In this document: in pieces, positions 16,587 to 24,716 of the stretch
Position numbering within the stretch: the first letter of the stretch is position 1
Layout: every line of letters starts with the position of its first letter
Assembly (NCBI RefSeq): GCF_000428845.1
Contig: NZ_AUAS01000022.1
Span: forward strand, 1-41,639
Source: Dyadobacter alkalitolerans DSM 23607
GTDB taxonomy: Bacteria > Bacteroidota > Bacteroidia > Cytophagales > Spirosomataceae
Length of the DNA stretch: 41,639 bases
Reading direction: 5' to 3'
Made by a program: the position numbers and the translations under genes
Notes under the pieces: model-generated
What the model was told of the DNA's origin: nothing
Databases searched by the model: none
The model's input: only the letters and a program-made list of their open reading frames with translations

Positions 16587-17658
16587 TCTTCCATTGATTA
16601 GGGAAGGGCTATTAGGTATCATTTTATCATTCTTGGTTCCTTTTATTGCCTTAGCTCAGGAAGATATACGTCTTGGAGCATATTATTTTGATGGATGGAC
16701 TGGAAAAACCTTTCATGCAACCAAAAAATTAAAAGCAGACTTTCCGGAAAGGAAGCCAATATGGGGTTGGTTGACGAGTACTCCTGAAATTATGCAGAAG
16801 CAGATTGACTTAGCGAGTAATTCTGGAATAAGCTTTTTTAGCTTTTGTTGGTATCAAAAGTCTAAGCATGAAGGGGGAAACTTATCCGATGATCCAAAAA
16901 ATCAAGCTCTGCATTTATTTTTAAAAGCGAAGAATAAACGTAAACTAAACTTCAACCTTCTAGTTGCAAATCATAAGGGCTATAAGATTTATCCAGAAGA
17001 TTGGGAAAGTCTGTGCCGGAAATGGATCAGACTGTTCAAAGATCCTTCCTATTTGAAATTGGATGGCAAGCCGCTAATCACTTTTTTTGAAGTCAAATCA
17101 CTGGTAGAATCATTTGGGTCAAGTGACGGAGTTTCGAAAGCTCTTGACACATTCCGCGAGTTGGCTAGAGACGACAGTTTGGAAGGAGTGATGATTGCAG
17201 CATGCGTTTATCCAGACCCGGCACAGATTTCATTAGCCGAGCGATGCAATTTTGACGTTCTTACTGGTTATAATTACCATGATTCTGGCTTACAAAAAGC
17301 CCGCACAGGTAAGTTGGAAATTGATAGTATGAGAACTGCGGAGTCAAGAGTTTGGAATTTTATTTGCGCATCAAGCACAAAACCTTTTATACCTGCTATT
17401 ACATTAAATTGGGATCAGCGACCTTGGGAAGAAAGTCAAGGGCAAACTGCTCGTTTTGTTGGCTATTCTCAGGGTTCCGTAGTGCAATCAATTAGATCTT
17501 GTAGAACATGGATGAATGGCAATGACTCAAAATTGACAAGTACAAAGCTGGCCGTAATTTATGCATGGAATGAATATGGTGAAGGGGCATGGCTAACACC
17601 CTCAAAAATTTTGAAAAACAGTTTACTAAACGGTGTTAAAGAAGGCTTAGATTACTGA
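16558..17658 (+). CDS. Secreted GH99/WbsX-like protein
   Basis: The ATG at 16558 gives 366 residues; a longer in-frame version would need the TTG at 16543. The N-terminus contains a hydrophobic signal segment (LLGIILSFLVPFIALAQ), so the product should be exported. The mature part begins IRLGAYYFDGWTG, continues with an ERKPIWGW segment, MQKQIDLASNSGISFFSFCWYQ (about 82-103), and ends with YAWNEYGEGAWLTP. That pattern belongs to the GH99/WbsX-like TIM-barrel group. Members are endo-alpha-mannosidases or poorly understood proteins of polysaccharide loci. An exported glycosidase trimming or cleaving the polymer is plausible; the substrate is unknown. Confidence 0.8.
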   Translation: MTNRFIQISNLPLIREGLLGIILSFLVPFIALAQEDIRLGAYYFDGWTGKTFHATKKLKADFPERKPIWGWLTSTPEIMQKQIDLASNSGISFFSFCWYQKSKHEGGNLSDDPKNQALHLFLKAKNKRKLNFNLLVANHKGYKIYPEDWESLCRKWIRLFKDPSYLKLDGKPLITFFEVKSLVESFGSSDGVSKALDTFRELARDDSLEGVMIAACVYPDPAQISLAERCNFDVLTGYNYHDSGLQKARTGKLEIDSMRTAESRVWNFICASSTKPFIPAITLNWDQRPWEESQGQTARFVGYSQGSVVQSIRSCRTWMNGNDSKLTSTKLAVIYAWNEYGEGAWLTPSKILKNSLLNGVKEGLDY

Positions 17659-17660
17659 AT

Positions 17661-17669
17661 TACTCAACG
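17661..17669 (+). repeat. TACTCAACG start-site motif, copy 3
   Basis: It begins 3 nt after the stop of the GH99-like gene and 14 nt before the ATG of the DUF1972 glycosyltransferase. Confidence 0.6.
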
Positions 17670-17674
17670 ATTTC

Positions 17675-18835
17675 ATGATGAAAATAGCTATTATTGGTAC
17701 GAGAGGTGTCCCCAACCACTACGGTGGATTTGAACAATTTGCCGAGTATCTGGCAAAAGGTCTTGTTGAGCGCGGTCATGATATCACAGTTTATAATTCG
17801 CATAGTCACCCTTACCAGGAATCGGAATGGAACGGTGTAAAACTTGTGCATTGCAATGATCCGGAAGATTCATGGGGAACGGCTGGACAGTTTGTGTATG
17901 ATCTGAATTGCATTTTGCATACACGCTCACAGAATTATGACATCATTCTCCAACTAGGCTACACGAGCAGTACGGTTTGGGGCTGGTTGCTTCCAAGGAA
18001 AAATACCATCATAACTACTAATATGGATGGGCTTGAATGGAAACGGACGAAGTATTCAAAGCTGGTTCGCGCCTTCCTTAAAAAAGCTGAATATCTTGGA
18101 ACTGTATTTAGCGATTACTGGATTTCTGATTCACTAGGAATACAAGATTATTTAACAAAAAAATATAACATTTCCTCTACATATATTCCATACGGTGCTT
18201 ATCCTTTTGAAAATCCGGATGTAGCTGACCTTGCTAGTTATAATGTAAGTCCAGGTAATTATAATATGTTAATTGCCAGATTAGAACCCGAAAACAATGT
18301 TGATACAATATTGGAAGGCGTTTCACTTGCAGATAATAAGGCACCTTTTTTGGTAGTTGGAAAGCACAATACCAAGTATGGAGAATATTTGAAAAGCAAG
18401 TATGCAGGATTTTCAAACATCCGATTCCTTGGAGGAATCTATGATATTAATGTCTTAAATAATGTAAGACATTATGCGAACATATATTTTCATGGTCATT
18501 CCGTGGGAGGCACAAATCCATCGCTGTTAGAAGCAATGGCTTCTCATACATTAATTTGTGCCCATAAGAATGAATTTAATTCAACAATATTGGAAGATGA
18601 CGCACTCTATTTTGATAACAGCCAACAAGTGAAGGCCGTCGTTGATAGTTCGCGTAAAGAAGATTTAATATCTTTCGCTGACAATAATGTTCACAAAATC
18701 AGAAACATTTATGAATGGAATAATATAATTGACAAATACGAAAATCATTTCAAAACCATTTACTCAACGAAACATGAAGTTCGAGACAACAACGTTGCAG
18801 GACGTCTTCCTGATCAGGCCAAATATCTTTCATGA
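17675..18835 (+). CDS. DUF1972/GT4 glycosyltransferase, rhamnosyltransferase-like
   Basis: The 386-residue protein starts IAIIGTRGVPNHYGGFEQFAEYLA, the signature of the DUF1972 N-terminal domain of enzymes such as streptococcal beta-1,4-rhamnosyltransferases. A GT-B C-terminal domain follows (FLGGIYD, HGHSVGGTNPSLLEAMA, about 283-299). Use of dTDP-rhamnose is plausible because the four rhamnose genes follow, but it is inferred. The last 21 codons are shared with rfbC in another frame: the coding sequences overlap by 62 nt. The C-terminus KHEVRDNNVAGRLPDQAKYLS may therefore be a run-on created when the genes were joined. Confidence 0.9.
   Translation: MMKIAIIGTRGVPNHYGGFEQFAEYLAKGLVERGHDITVYNSHSHPYQESEWNGVKLVHCNDPEDSWGTAGQFVYDLNCILHTRSQNYDIILQLGYTSSTVWGWLLPRKNTIITTNMDGLEWKRTKYSKLVRAFLKKAEYLGTVFSDYWISDSLGIQDYLTKKYNISSTYIPYGAYPFENPDVADLASYNVSPGNYNMLIARLEPENNVDTILEGVSLADNKAPFLVVGKHNTKYGEYLKSKYAGFSNIRFLGGIYDINVLNNVRHYANIYFHGHSVGGTNPSLLEAMASHTLICAHKNEFNSTILEDDALYFDNSQQVKAVVDSSRKEDLISFADNNVHKIRNIYEWNNIIDKYENHFKTIYSTKHEVRDNNVAGRLPDQAKYLS
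18761..18769 (+). repeat. TACTCAACG start-site motif, copy 4
   Basis: It sits inside the end of the DUF1972 glycosyltransferase gene, 4 nt before the rfbC ATG. Confidence 0.6.
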
Positions 18836-19313
18836 TGACCGCGGCCATTTTTTTGAATCCTTCAATTTGGATAGTTGGAAGAAGCAGGGTTTGACTGGTG
18901 AATTTGTACAGGACAACCAATCGTTTTCGAAAAAGGGTGTGGTTCGTGGACTGCACTTTCAATCTGCTCCACACGCACAGGGAAAATTGGTTCGCGTTAT
19001 TTCTGGCCGTGTTCTCGACTTGGCACTGGATTTACGTCCCGACTCTCCTACTTTCGGTAAATACGAGCTTTTTGATTTAGATGGCGTAAGTGGTGCAATG
19101 GTCTACATTCCGGAGGGCTTTGCGCATGGATTTGCTGCATTGGAAGATAGTGTATTCCATTATAAGTGCACAGCGCAATATAATAAGGCATCAGAAGGTG
19201 GATTGGTCTGGAATGACCCTACATTAAACATTCCCTGGGGAATAGAAAATCCAATCGTTTCGGAGAAAGACCAGTTGCTTCCGGTATTTGAAGAGATACT
19301 TAAAGAAGCGTAG
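18774..19313 (+). CDS. rfbC: dTDP-4-dehydrorhamnose 3,5-epimerase
   Basis: The start is set at the ATG at 18774 (MKFETTTLQDVFLIRP), giving 179 residues, the normal family size; upstream in-frame codons lie within the preceding gene and would add an unconserved extension. The RmlC cupin shows the catalytic His in VVRGLHFQ (about 55-62), IPEGFAHGF (about 105-113), and the Tyr-containing FHYKCTAQY. It catalyses the third step of dTDP-L-rhamnose synthesis in the cytoplasm. It is followed after 26 nt by rfbB. Confidence 0.95.
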   Translation: MKFETTTLQDVFLIRPNIFHDDRGHFFESFNLDSWKKQGLTGEFVQDNQSFSKKGVVRGLHFQSAPHAQGKLVRVISGRVLDLALDLRPDSPTFGKYELFDLDGVSGAMVYIPEGFAHGFAALEDSVFHYKCTAQYNKASEGGLVWNDPTLNIPWGIENPIVSEKDQLLPVFEEILKEA

Positions 19314-19339
19314 GCTATAAGTTAATATCACGATATAAA

Positions 19340-20395
19340 ATGAAAAAGATCTTAATTACAGGAGGTGCAGGTTTTATTGGCTCGCACGTGGTGCGCCGTT
19401 TTGTGAACTTTCATCCGGATTATCATATATACAACCTCGATGCCCTAACCTACGCGGGTAACCTTGAAAATATAAAAGACATTGAGAACGCGCCTAACTA
19501 CACATTTGTGAAAGGCGACATTGTTGATGCTGAATTCATTGACAAGCTCATTAGTGAAAATGATTTTCATGGCATTATTCACTTAGCGGCTGAATCGCAC
19601 GTGGACCGGTCTATTTCGGACCCAATGTCGTTTGTACTGACCAATGTTGTTGGCACTGTTAACCTTTTGAATGCTGCAAAAAAAGCATGGAAAGACGATT
19701 TCACAGACCGTCGTTTTTACCATGTCTCTACGGACGAAGTTTATGGTGAACTGCACGATCCGGGCACATTCTTTACTGAAACAACAAGTTACGATCCACG
19801 TTCGCCTTATTCGGCCTCGAAGGCTTCTTCGGACCATTTTGTAAGGGCTTACCACAATACTTATAAATTGCCGGTTGTTATTTCCAATTGCTCCAACAAC
19901 TACGGACCAAACCATTTCCCAGAGAAGCTGATCCCGCTGATGATCCACAACATTATCCAGCAAAAACCACTTCCTGTTTATGGAAAAGGCGAAAACATCC
20001 GCGACTGGCTTTTTGTAGAAGATCACGCCATTGCTATTGACGTGATTTTCCACGATGGCAAAAACGGCGAAACCTACAACATCGGCGGCCATAATGAATG
20101 GAAAAATCTGGACCTTGTCTTGTTGCTTTGCAGCATTATGGACCAGAAACTGGGCCGCGAGAAAGGGGAAACCGAAAAACTGATCACTTACGTGACGGAC
20201 CGCGCCGGCCACGACCTTCGCTACGCTATCGACTCCACTAAACTTTCGCAGGAATTGGGCTGGAAACCTTCATTGCAGTTTGAAGAAGGACTTGAAAGAA
20301 CGGTAGACTGGTATCTGAACAACCAGGGGTGGCTGAACAATGTCACATCGGGCAACTATCAGAAATATTATCTGGAAATGTACGAGGAAAGGTAA
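19340..20395 (+). CDS. rfbB: dTDP-glucose 4,6-dehydratase
   Basis: The 351-residue extended short-chain dehydrogenase has GGAGFIGSHVVRRF (NAD-binding, about 7-20), STDEVYGEL (about 129-137, with the catalytic Asp-Glu pair) and YSASKASSDHF (about 156-166, with the Tyr-x3-Lys pair). It converts dTDP-glucose to dTDP-4-keto-6-deoxyglucose, the second step of rhamnose synthesis. Base composition changes along the gene: the first part resembles the AT-rich upstream genes, while the last 500 bases are clearly richer in G+C (29 of 60 at 20041-20100). Confidence 0.97.
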   Translation: MKKILITGGAGFIGSHVVRRFVNFHPDYHIYNLDALTYAGNLENIKDIENAPNYTFVKGDIVDAEFIDKLISENDFHGIIHLAAESHVDRSISDPMSFVLTNVVGTVNLLNAAKKAWKDDFTDRRFYHVSTDEVYGELHDPGTFFTETTSYDPRSPYSASKASSDHFVRAYHNTYKLPVVISNCSNNYGPNHFPEKLIPLMIHNIIQQKPLPVYGKGENIRDWLFVEDHAIAIDVIFHDGKNGETYNIGGHNEWKNLDLVLLLCSIMDQKLGREKGETEKLITYVTDRAGHDLRYAIDSTKLSQELGWKPSLQFEEGLERTVDWYLNNQGWLNNVTSGNYQKYYLEMYEER

Positions 20396-20492
20396 AACTC
20401 CTCTTGGTAGATATGACTAGGCAGTAACTATGTCAGGAATAATGAATATTTACTTGAATCTTAAACAGTTCTATCAAAGTTATATACGTTAA

Positions 20493-22052
20493 ATGATAAC
20501 GAGAAACCTAGTCATCTTCACTTTAATGCTTTTGCAATGTTCGAAAGACATTGTAAAAGCAGCAGATGTTAAGCCAAGCTATAATGATACAATATTTGGC
20601 ACAGAAAGTAAGGCGGGCGCCGACACGTTGACAAATACAAAGAATGCATTAAAATACCGGGTATCAACAGCTGCAATCGTAACGTCCAAAGGCACGCTTC
20701 CATTCTGGATGCGTTCGAATCAATATGGAGGTGTGCCCTTGTCTGGGGTTTCAGCAGTATTTGCTGCCGAAACAAAACGGGATTATGACACAAAGGAACG
20801 GCACCTTCTAGACTGGGGATTTGGAGCAGAGGGTCAATTGAATGTTGGAAACCGCACCCAGGCTTTGCTCATACAAGCATATATCAAAGGGAAACTAGGT
20901 ATTTTTCAACTGCAAGGAGGACGTAGCAGAGATATCATGGGTTTAGTTGACTCCACACTATCCTCAGGCTCTTTTTCTATTTCCGGTAATGCCTTGGGCG
21001 TACCGAAAGTCGAGTTGTCAATTCCGGAATATTGGAGCATCCCTATATTAGGAAAAATACTGGCGGTCAAAGGAAATTTTGCGCATGGCTGGCTTGGAAA
21101 TCAACTTGTTGACTATGCGAGGGGAGATACAATAGTCAATACTTTTCTACATCAAAAATCATTTTATGCCAGACTGGGTAAACCGAGCTGGCGATTAAAG
21201 ATTATCGGAGGTTTCAATCACCAGGCTTTTTGGGGAAGTGAGATAAAGCAGAATCCGGAAAACTTTACGCTATCAACATTGCAAACATACAGATATGTTG
21301 TGTTTGGTCAAAGTTATGGTGAGAGGGGCACTGGTCTGTCACGATCAAAAGTAGGTAATCATATGGGATCCATTGATCAAGCTTTTCAATATGATTTCGA
21401 CAATTCTCAAATTACCGGTTATCACCAGTTTTTCTATGAAGTTGGCGGGCTGTATCATTTAAATAACATTAAAGACGGTCTTTGGGGTCTGAAATATTCC
21501 AATAACCGTTTCAGAGAATCTTCTTCAAATGTGAGACTGAAAAAGATCTTATTTGAATTTATGAACAGCAAAAGTCAGGGAGGAGAGATTGATGCCAAAA
21601 TAACACCGTCCGGTGATGAGGATTATTATAATAACTACTTATATCCGAAAGGATGGACCTATAACGGAGAAAACCTGGGTAATCCACTATTTACCAGCAA
21701 AAAGTATGCACGAAAAAACTTGCCTGCGATCAATGAATATTTCACGAATAATCGTATTCAAGCGTTTCATCTAGGTTTAGATGCGGCTGTCTCCTCTTTT
21801 TCTATTTTATGTAAACTCACCTTCTCAAAAAATTATGGTACGTATGGGACAAGCCCCTGGGGGCATTCCCTAAATACGAAGAGAACTCCTGGCAAGCCGC
21901 CGTATTTTGAAAGAGAGAATCAGTTTTCAGGATATATAGAAGCGTCGAAAAGTATTAGAAATATAAATTTTAGTCTATGTGCTGCAATGGATCAAGGCAG
22001 CATGCTTTACAATGCATCCGGCCTCTGGTTCAAAGTAAGCAGGTCATGGTAG
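20493..22052 (+). CDS. Wzi-family capsule assembly protein, paralogue 1
   Basis: The 519-residue protein has an N-terminal signal sequence (ITRNLVIFTLMLLQCSKD, perhaps with a Cys lipid site) and then a beta-strand-rich body typical of Wzi/capsule assembly barrels. Landmarks shared with the second paralogue at 25581-27089 are LPFWMRSNQYG near residue 70, ISGNALGVPKVEL, FYARLGKPSW, IGGFNHQAFWG, VGNHMGSIDQ and LNNIKDGLWG. Wzi proteins lie in the outer membrane and bind exported polysaccharide at the surface. It splits rfbB from rfbA and is AT-rich compared with both. Confidence 0.88.
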   Translation: MITRNLVIFTLMLLQCSKDIVKAADVKPSYNDTIFGTESKAGADTLTNTKNALKYRVSTAAIVTSKGTLPFWMRSNQYGGVPLSGVSAVFAAETKRDYDTKERHLLDWGFGAEGQLNVGNRTQALLIQAYIKGKLGIFQLQGGRSRDIMGLVDSTLSSGSFSISGNALGVPKVELSIPEYWSIPILGKILAVKGNFAHGWLGNQLVDYARGDTIVNTFLHQKSFYARLGKPSWRLKIIGGFNHQAFWGSEIKQNPENFTLSTLQTYRYVVFGQSYGERGTGLSRSKVGNHMGSIDQAFQYDFDNSQITGYHQFFYEVGGLYHLNNIKDGLWGLKYSNNRFRESSSNVRLKKILFEFMNSKSQGGEIDAKITPSGDEDYYNNYLYPKGWTYNGENLGNPLFTSKKYARKNLPAINEYFTNNRIQAFHLGLDAAVSSFSILCKLTFSKNYGTYGTSPWGHSLNTKRTPGKPPYFERENQFSGYIEASKSIRNINFSLCAAMDQGSMLYNASGLWFKVSRSW

Positions 22053-22123
22053 ACACCAAGCTCCACCGCAGTAAAGCATTTATAGTAAACTGAACCATAA
22101 TCAACGTTAATAACACCTCACAA

Positions 22124-22984
22124 ATGAAAGGAATTATTCTGGCCGGTGGATCCGGGACCCGTTTGCACCCATTGACATTGGCAGTTAGTAAACAGCTTAT
22201 GCCTGTTTATGATAAACCAATGATATATTATCCGTTGTCGATCTTAATGCTGGCGGGTATCCGTGAAATACTCATTATTTCAACACCCCACGATCTGCCT
22301 CATTTTGAGAAATTGCTGGGTGACGGCAGCCGCCTGGGTTGCGAATTTACCTATGCCGTTCAGCCAAGCCCGGACGGACTTGCGCAGGCATTTATTATTG
22401 GTGAAGACTTTATTGGAAATGATAAAGTTGCCCTGATCCTGGGCGATAACATATTTTACGGTTCAGGGCTTTCCCAGCTGCTGCAATCCAACAATGACCC
22501 GGATGGCGGCGTGATCTTCGCTTATCAGGTGCATGATCCCGAGCGCTACGGCGTTGTGGAATTTGATAAGGCTAATAATGTGCTCTCTATCGAAGAAAAA
22601 CCGGAAGCTCCTAAATCCAATTACGCGGTTCCGGGCCTTTATTTCTATGATAATGATGTAGTGGAAATCGCTAAAACGATCCCTCCTTCCCCACGCGGTG
22701 AGCTGGAAATCACAGATGTGAACCGGGTTTACCTGGAACGCGGCAAGCTGAAAGTGGGCGTTTTAAACCGTGGAACTGCGTGGCTTGATACAGGCACATT
22801 CCAGTCGCTAATGCAAGCCGGACAATTTGTTCAGGTGATCGAAGAGCGCCAGGGCTTAAAGGTAGGTTGCATTGAGGAGATCGCTTACCGGATGGGCTTT
22901 ATTAATGCAGAACAATTGCGTGAAATCGCCAAACCATTGGTTAAAAGTGGTTACGGAACCTATCTGATGAGAATTTTGCTCTAA
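22124..22984 (+). CDS. rfbA: Glucose-1-phosphate thymidylyltransferase
   Basis: The 286-residue protein begins MKGIILAGGSGTRLHPLT, the nucleotidyltransferase signature, followed by SKQLMPVYDKPMIYYPLS (about 25-42), the RmlA hallmark. GDNIFYG (about 110) and ITDVNRVYLERGKL (about 200) also match. It makes dTDP-glucose, the first step of the rhamnose pathway. The length is normal. A long hairpin starts 8 nt after its stop. Confidence 0.97.
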   Translation: MKGIILAGGSGTRLHPLTLAVSKQLMPVYDKPMIYYPLSILMLAGIREILIISTPHDLPHFEKLLGDGSRLGCEFTYAVQPSPDGLAQAFIIGEDFIGNDKVALILGDNIFYGSGLSQLLQSNNDPDGGVIFAYQVHDPERYGVVEFDKANNVLSIEEKPEAPKSNYAVPGLYFYDNDVVEIAKTIPPSPRGELEITDVNRVYLERGKLKVGVLNRGTAWLDTGTFQSLMQAGQFVQVIEERQGLKVGCIEEIAYRMGFINAEQLREIAKPLVKSGYGTYLMRILL

Positions 22985-22992
22985 TCAGTTGG

Positions 22993-23045
22993 TATTGTTC
23001 GAATGCTAATTATAGCTTGGCTCTATAATTACCATTTGAACAATA
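22993..23045 (+). terminator. Long interrupted hairpin after rfbA
   Basis: A 13-bp outer helix (22993-23005 with 23033-23045, one G-T pair), a 2x2 internal loop and a perfect 8-bp inner helix (AATTATAG/CTATAATT, 23008-23030) close on a 7-base loop. No T-run follows, so it may act as a weak terminator, an RNA-stabilising 3' end or a processing site separating rfbA from the transferase gene. Confidence 0.5.
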
Positions 23046-23217
23046 TAAAGAAACATTTGCCTTCGAAAAAATAAATATTGTTAATCAGCTGCCTAGTACC
23101 GGTTTGGCTGATAATTAATGTTTACATAATTTGAAATATTTATAGAAGTGTCGTATACTTGTGGTAACAGGTAGTCGGTGCAAATCTAAATTCGTCGACG
23201 ACAGTCCGAAGTTATTA

Positions 23218-23226
23218 TACTCAACG
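23218..23226 (+). repeat. TACTCAACG start-site motif, copy 5
   Basis: It lies 10 nt before the ATG of the WcaJ-type transferase, in a 250-base gap otherwise occupied by the hairpin after rfbA. Confidence 0.6.
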
Positions 23227-23236
23227 AACCTTGCTT

Positions 23237-24604
23237 ATGAAAAATCACTACCCCGGGCTTCTGCCAAAAGCCCATTTATGGACCGATGTGGTCTTGCTGA
23301 ATTTTTCGTTTCTCATTGCATATTTGCTTCGCTTTCAGGCTGATTCTGATGTTTTGGCTCCTAATTATGTCAATCTCTTGTTGGTCGCCAACTTAGTTTG
23401 GATTTTCACAATACACATTCTTAAAACCTACCTCTTCACCCGCCTCTCTTACCATTTCAATACACAGCTTACAAATTTCCTCAAAGCAGTTGTTGTCCAT
23501 GGCGCCGTTATGATGGCTTTCTTGTACCTAACAAAGCAAGGTGAGGAATACTCCAGATATCAATTTTTAGCTACATACGCGCTTTTCGTGACGCTGTCAA
23601 CAGCTTCCAGAGCTGGCGCTGTTTTGTTCCTTAAACTCTATCGCAAGGCTGGATACAACTATAATCGTTACGCAATAGTTGGTAAGGGGGATCTTGCTTC
23701 TTTGATTCGCGAGTTTTATGGCGAAAGGAAAGAACTTGGCTACCGCTACTATGGCATGTTCGAACTGGATAGTGAGCAAAACCATATTGGCAATCTGGAA
23801 ACCATCGTAAAGCAGAACCAGCTTGACTATCTCTATTGCTGTCTTTCTGAAATGAGCGACGACCAGGTTCGTGACGTGATTAAGCTTGGTGAGCGCCTCA
23901 AAACACAAATTCGCCTTGTTCCTGACTTCCGTGGCTTTATGACTAACATGGCTACTATCGAGTACCATGACATGTATCCAATCATACAGGTTAATACTAA
24001 ACCATTTTCAAGCTTTAACGAGCAAACATTAAAACGCAGCTTTGACCTTGTTTTCTCTGCAATCGTAATGATTTTGGGTGCTCCCATATTCTTCTTGGTT
24101 TGGGCGGCCATTAAAATTACTTCTCCTGGGCCAGTTTTCTTTAAGCAACAACGCTCCGGAAGATGGGGTGAGATGTTCTACATTTACAAATTCCGTAGTA
24201 TGCGGGTAGATGCGCATACGATGGGTTTGCAGCACTCGCAAGGTGATAACGATCCGCGAATTACACCAATTGGAAGGATTTTGAGAAAGTCGAGGCTTGA
24301 CGAGCTGCCGCAGTTTATCAATGTATTGAAAGGTGAAATGTCCGTAGTGGGGCCTCGGCCTTTATATAAATACGATGTAGATATGTTGATGGAGGCTGCT
24401 CCACACGAGTTTCAGCGTCTTTTAACTGTAAAACCGGGTATCACGTCAATTGGGCAGATCAATGTGGGTTATGCAGATACGGTAGCCAAGAACGTTGAGC
24501 GCTTGAAATATGATCTGCAATACCTGAAATCTTACAGTGTTTTTGATGATGTAAGATTGATATTCAGAACTGTACAGGTTATGGTCTTGGGTAGAGGGCA
24601 GTGA
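23237..24604 (+). CDS. wcaJ: Undecaprenyl-phosphate glucose phosphotransferase (WcaJ-type)
   Basis: The ATG at 23237 gives 455 residues; a TTG two codons earlier is a less likely start. The N-terminal half has four hydrophobic helices and a CoA-binding-like domain (YNRYAIVGKGDLASLI, about 140). The C-terminal bac_transf domain shows KRSFDLVFSAIVMI, SPGPVFFKQQRSGRWGEMF, YKFRSMR, RKSRLDELPQF and GEMSVVGPRPL, with the catalytic Asp-Glu in LDELPQ. It transfers hexose-1-phosphate, probably glucose, from UDP-sugar to undecaprenyl phosphate, which starts repeat-unit synthesis at the inner membrane. Confidence 0.94.
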   Translation: MKNHYPGLLPKAHLWTDVVLLNFSFLIAYLLRFQADSDVLAPNYVNLLLVANLVWIFTIHILKTYLFTRLSYHFNTQLTNFLKAVVVHGAVMMAFLYLTKQGEEYSRYQFLATYALFVTLSTASRAGAVLFLKLYRKAGYNYNRYAIVGKGDLASLIREFYGERKELGYRYYGMFELDSEQNHIGNLETIVKQNQLDYLYCCLSEMSDDQVRDVIKLGERLKTQIRLVPDFRGFMTNMATIEYHDMYPIIQVNTKPFSSFNEQTLKRSFDLVFSAIVMILGAPIFFLVWAAIKITSPGPVFFKQQRSGRWGEMFYIYKFRSMRVDAHTMGLQHSQGDNDPRITPIGRILRKSRLDELPQFINVLKGEMSVVGPRPLYKYDVDMLMEAAPHEFQRLLTVKPGITSIGQINVGYADTVAKNVERLKYDLQYLKSYSVFDDVRLIFRTVQVMVLGRGQ

Positions 24605-24627
24605 TTTTACCTAAAAAATTAAATGTT

Positions 24628-24661
24628 AAGAGGCCTGGCAGAGCAATTCGCCAGGCTTCTT
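24628..24661 (+). terminator. Terminator-like hairpin after wcaJ
   Basis: AAGAGGCCTGGC and GCCAGGCTTCTT form a 12-bp stem with one G-T pair around a 10-base loop, 24 nt after the stop codon. Only a short T-rich end follows. It probably closes the main polysaccharide transcript and leaves rfbD on its own promoter. Confidence 0.65.
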
Positions 24662-24686
24662 AATGTCATAGTAATAAGAGTGTTTT

Positions 24687-24694
24687 TATCTTTA
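24687..24694 (+). promoter_or_regulatory. Possible -7 box upstream of rfbD
   Basis: TATCTTTA differs from TAnnTTTG only at the last base and lies 22 bases before the rfbD ATG. The same octamer occurs on the minus strand before the second wzi gene (27164-27157). No clear -33 box is present at either site. Confidence 0.25.
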
Positions 24695-24716
24695 CTGATT
24701 AAACGAACCACGAAAC

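Noticed and set aside
19583..20212. Minus-strand 209-codon frame opposite rfbB.
   Set aside because: It is a shadow of a secure dehydratase gene; the translated sequence shows no family pattern.
23170..23215. Segment with GGTGCAAATC followed by CGACGACAGTCCG, resembling parts of cobalamin or FMN riboswitches.
   Set aside because: Only one short half of either motif is present, the supporting helices are missing, and the downstream gene is a sugar transferase with no link to either cofactor.
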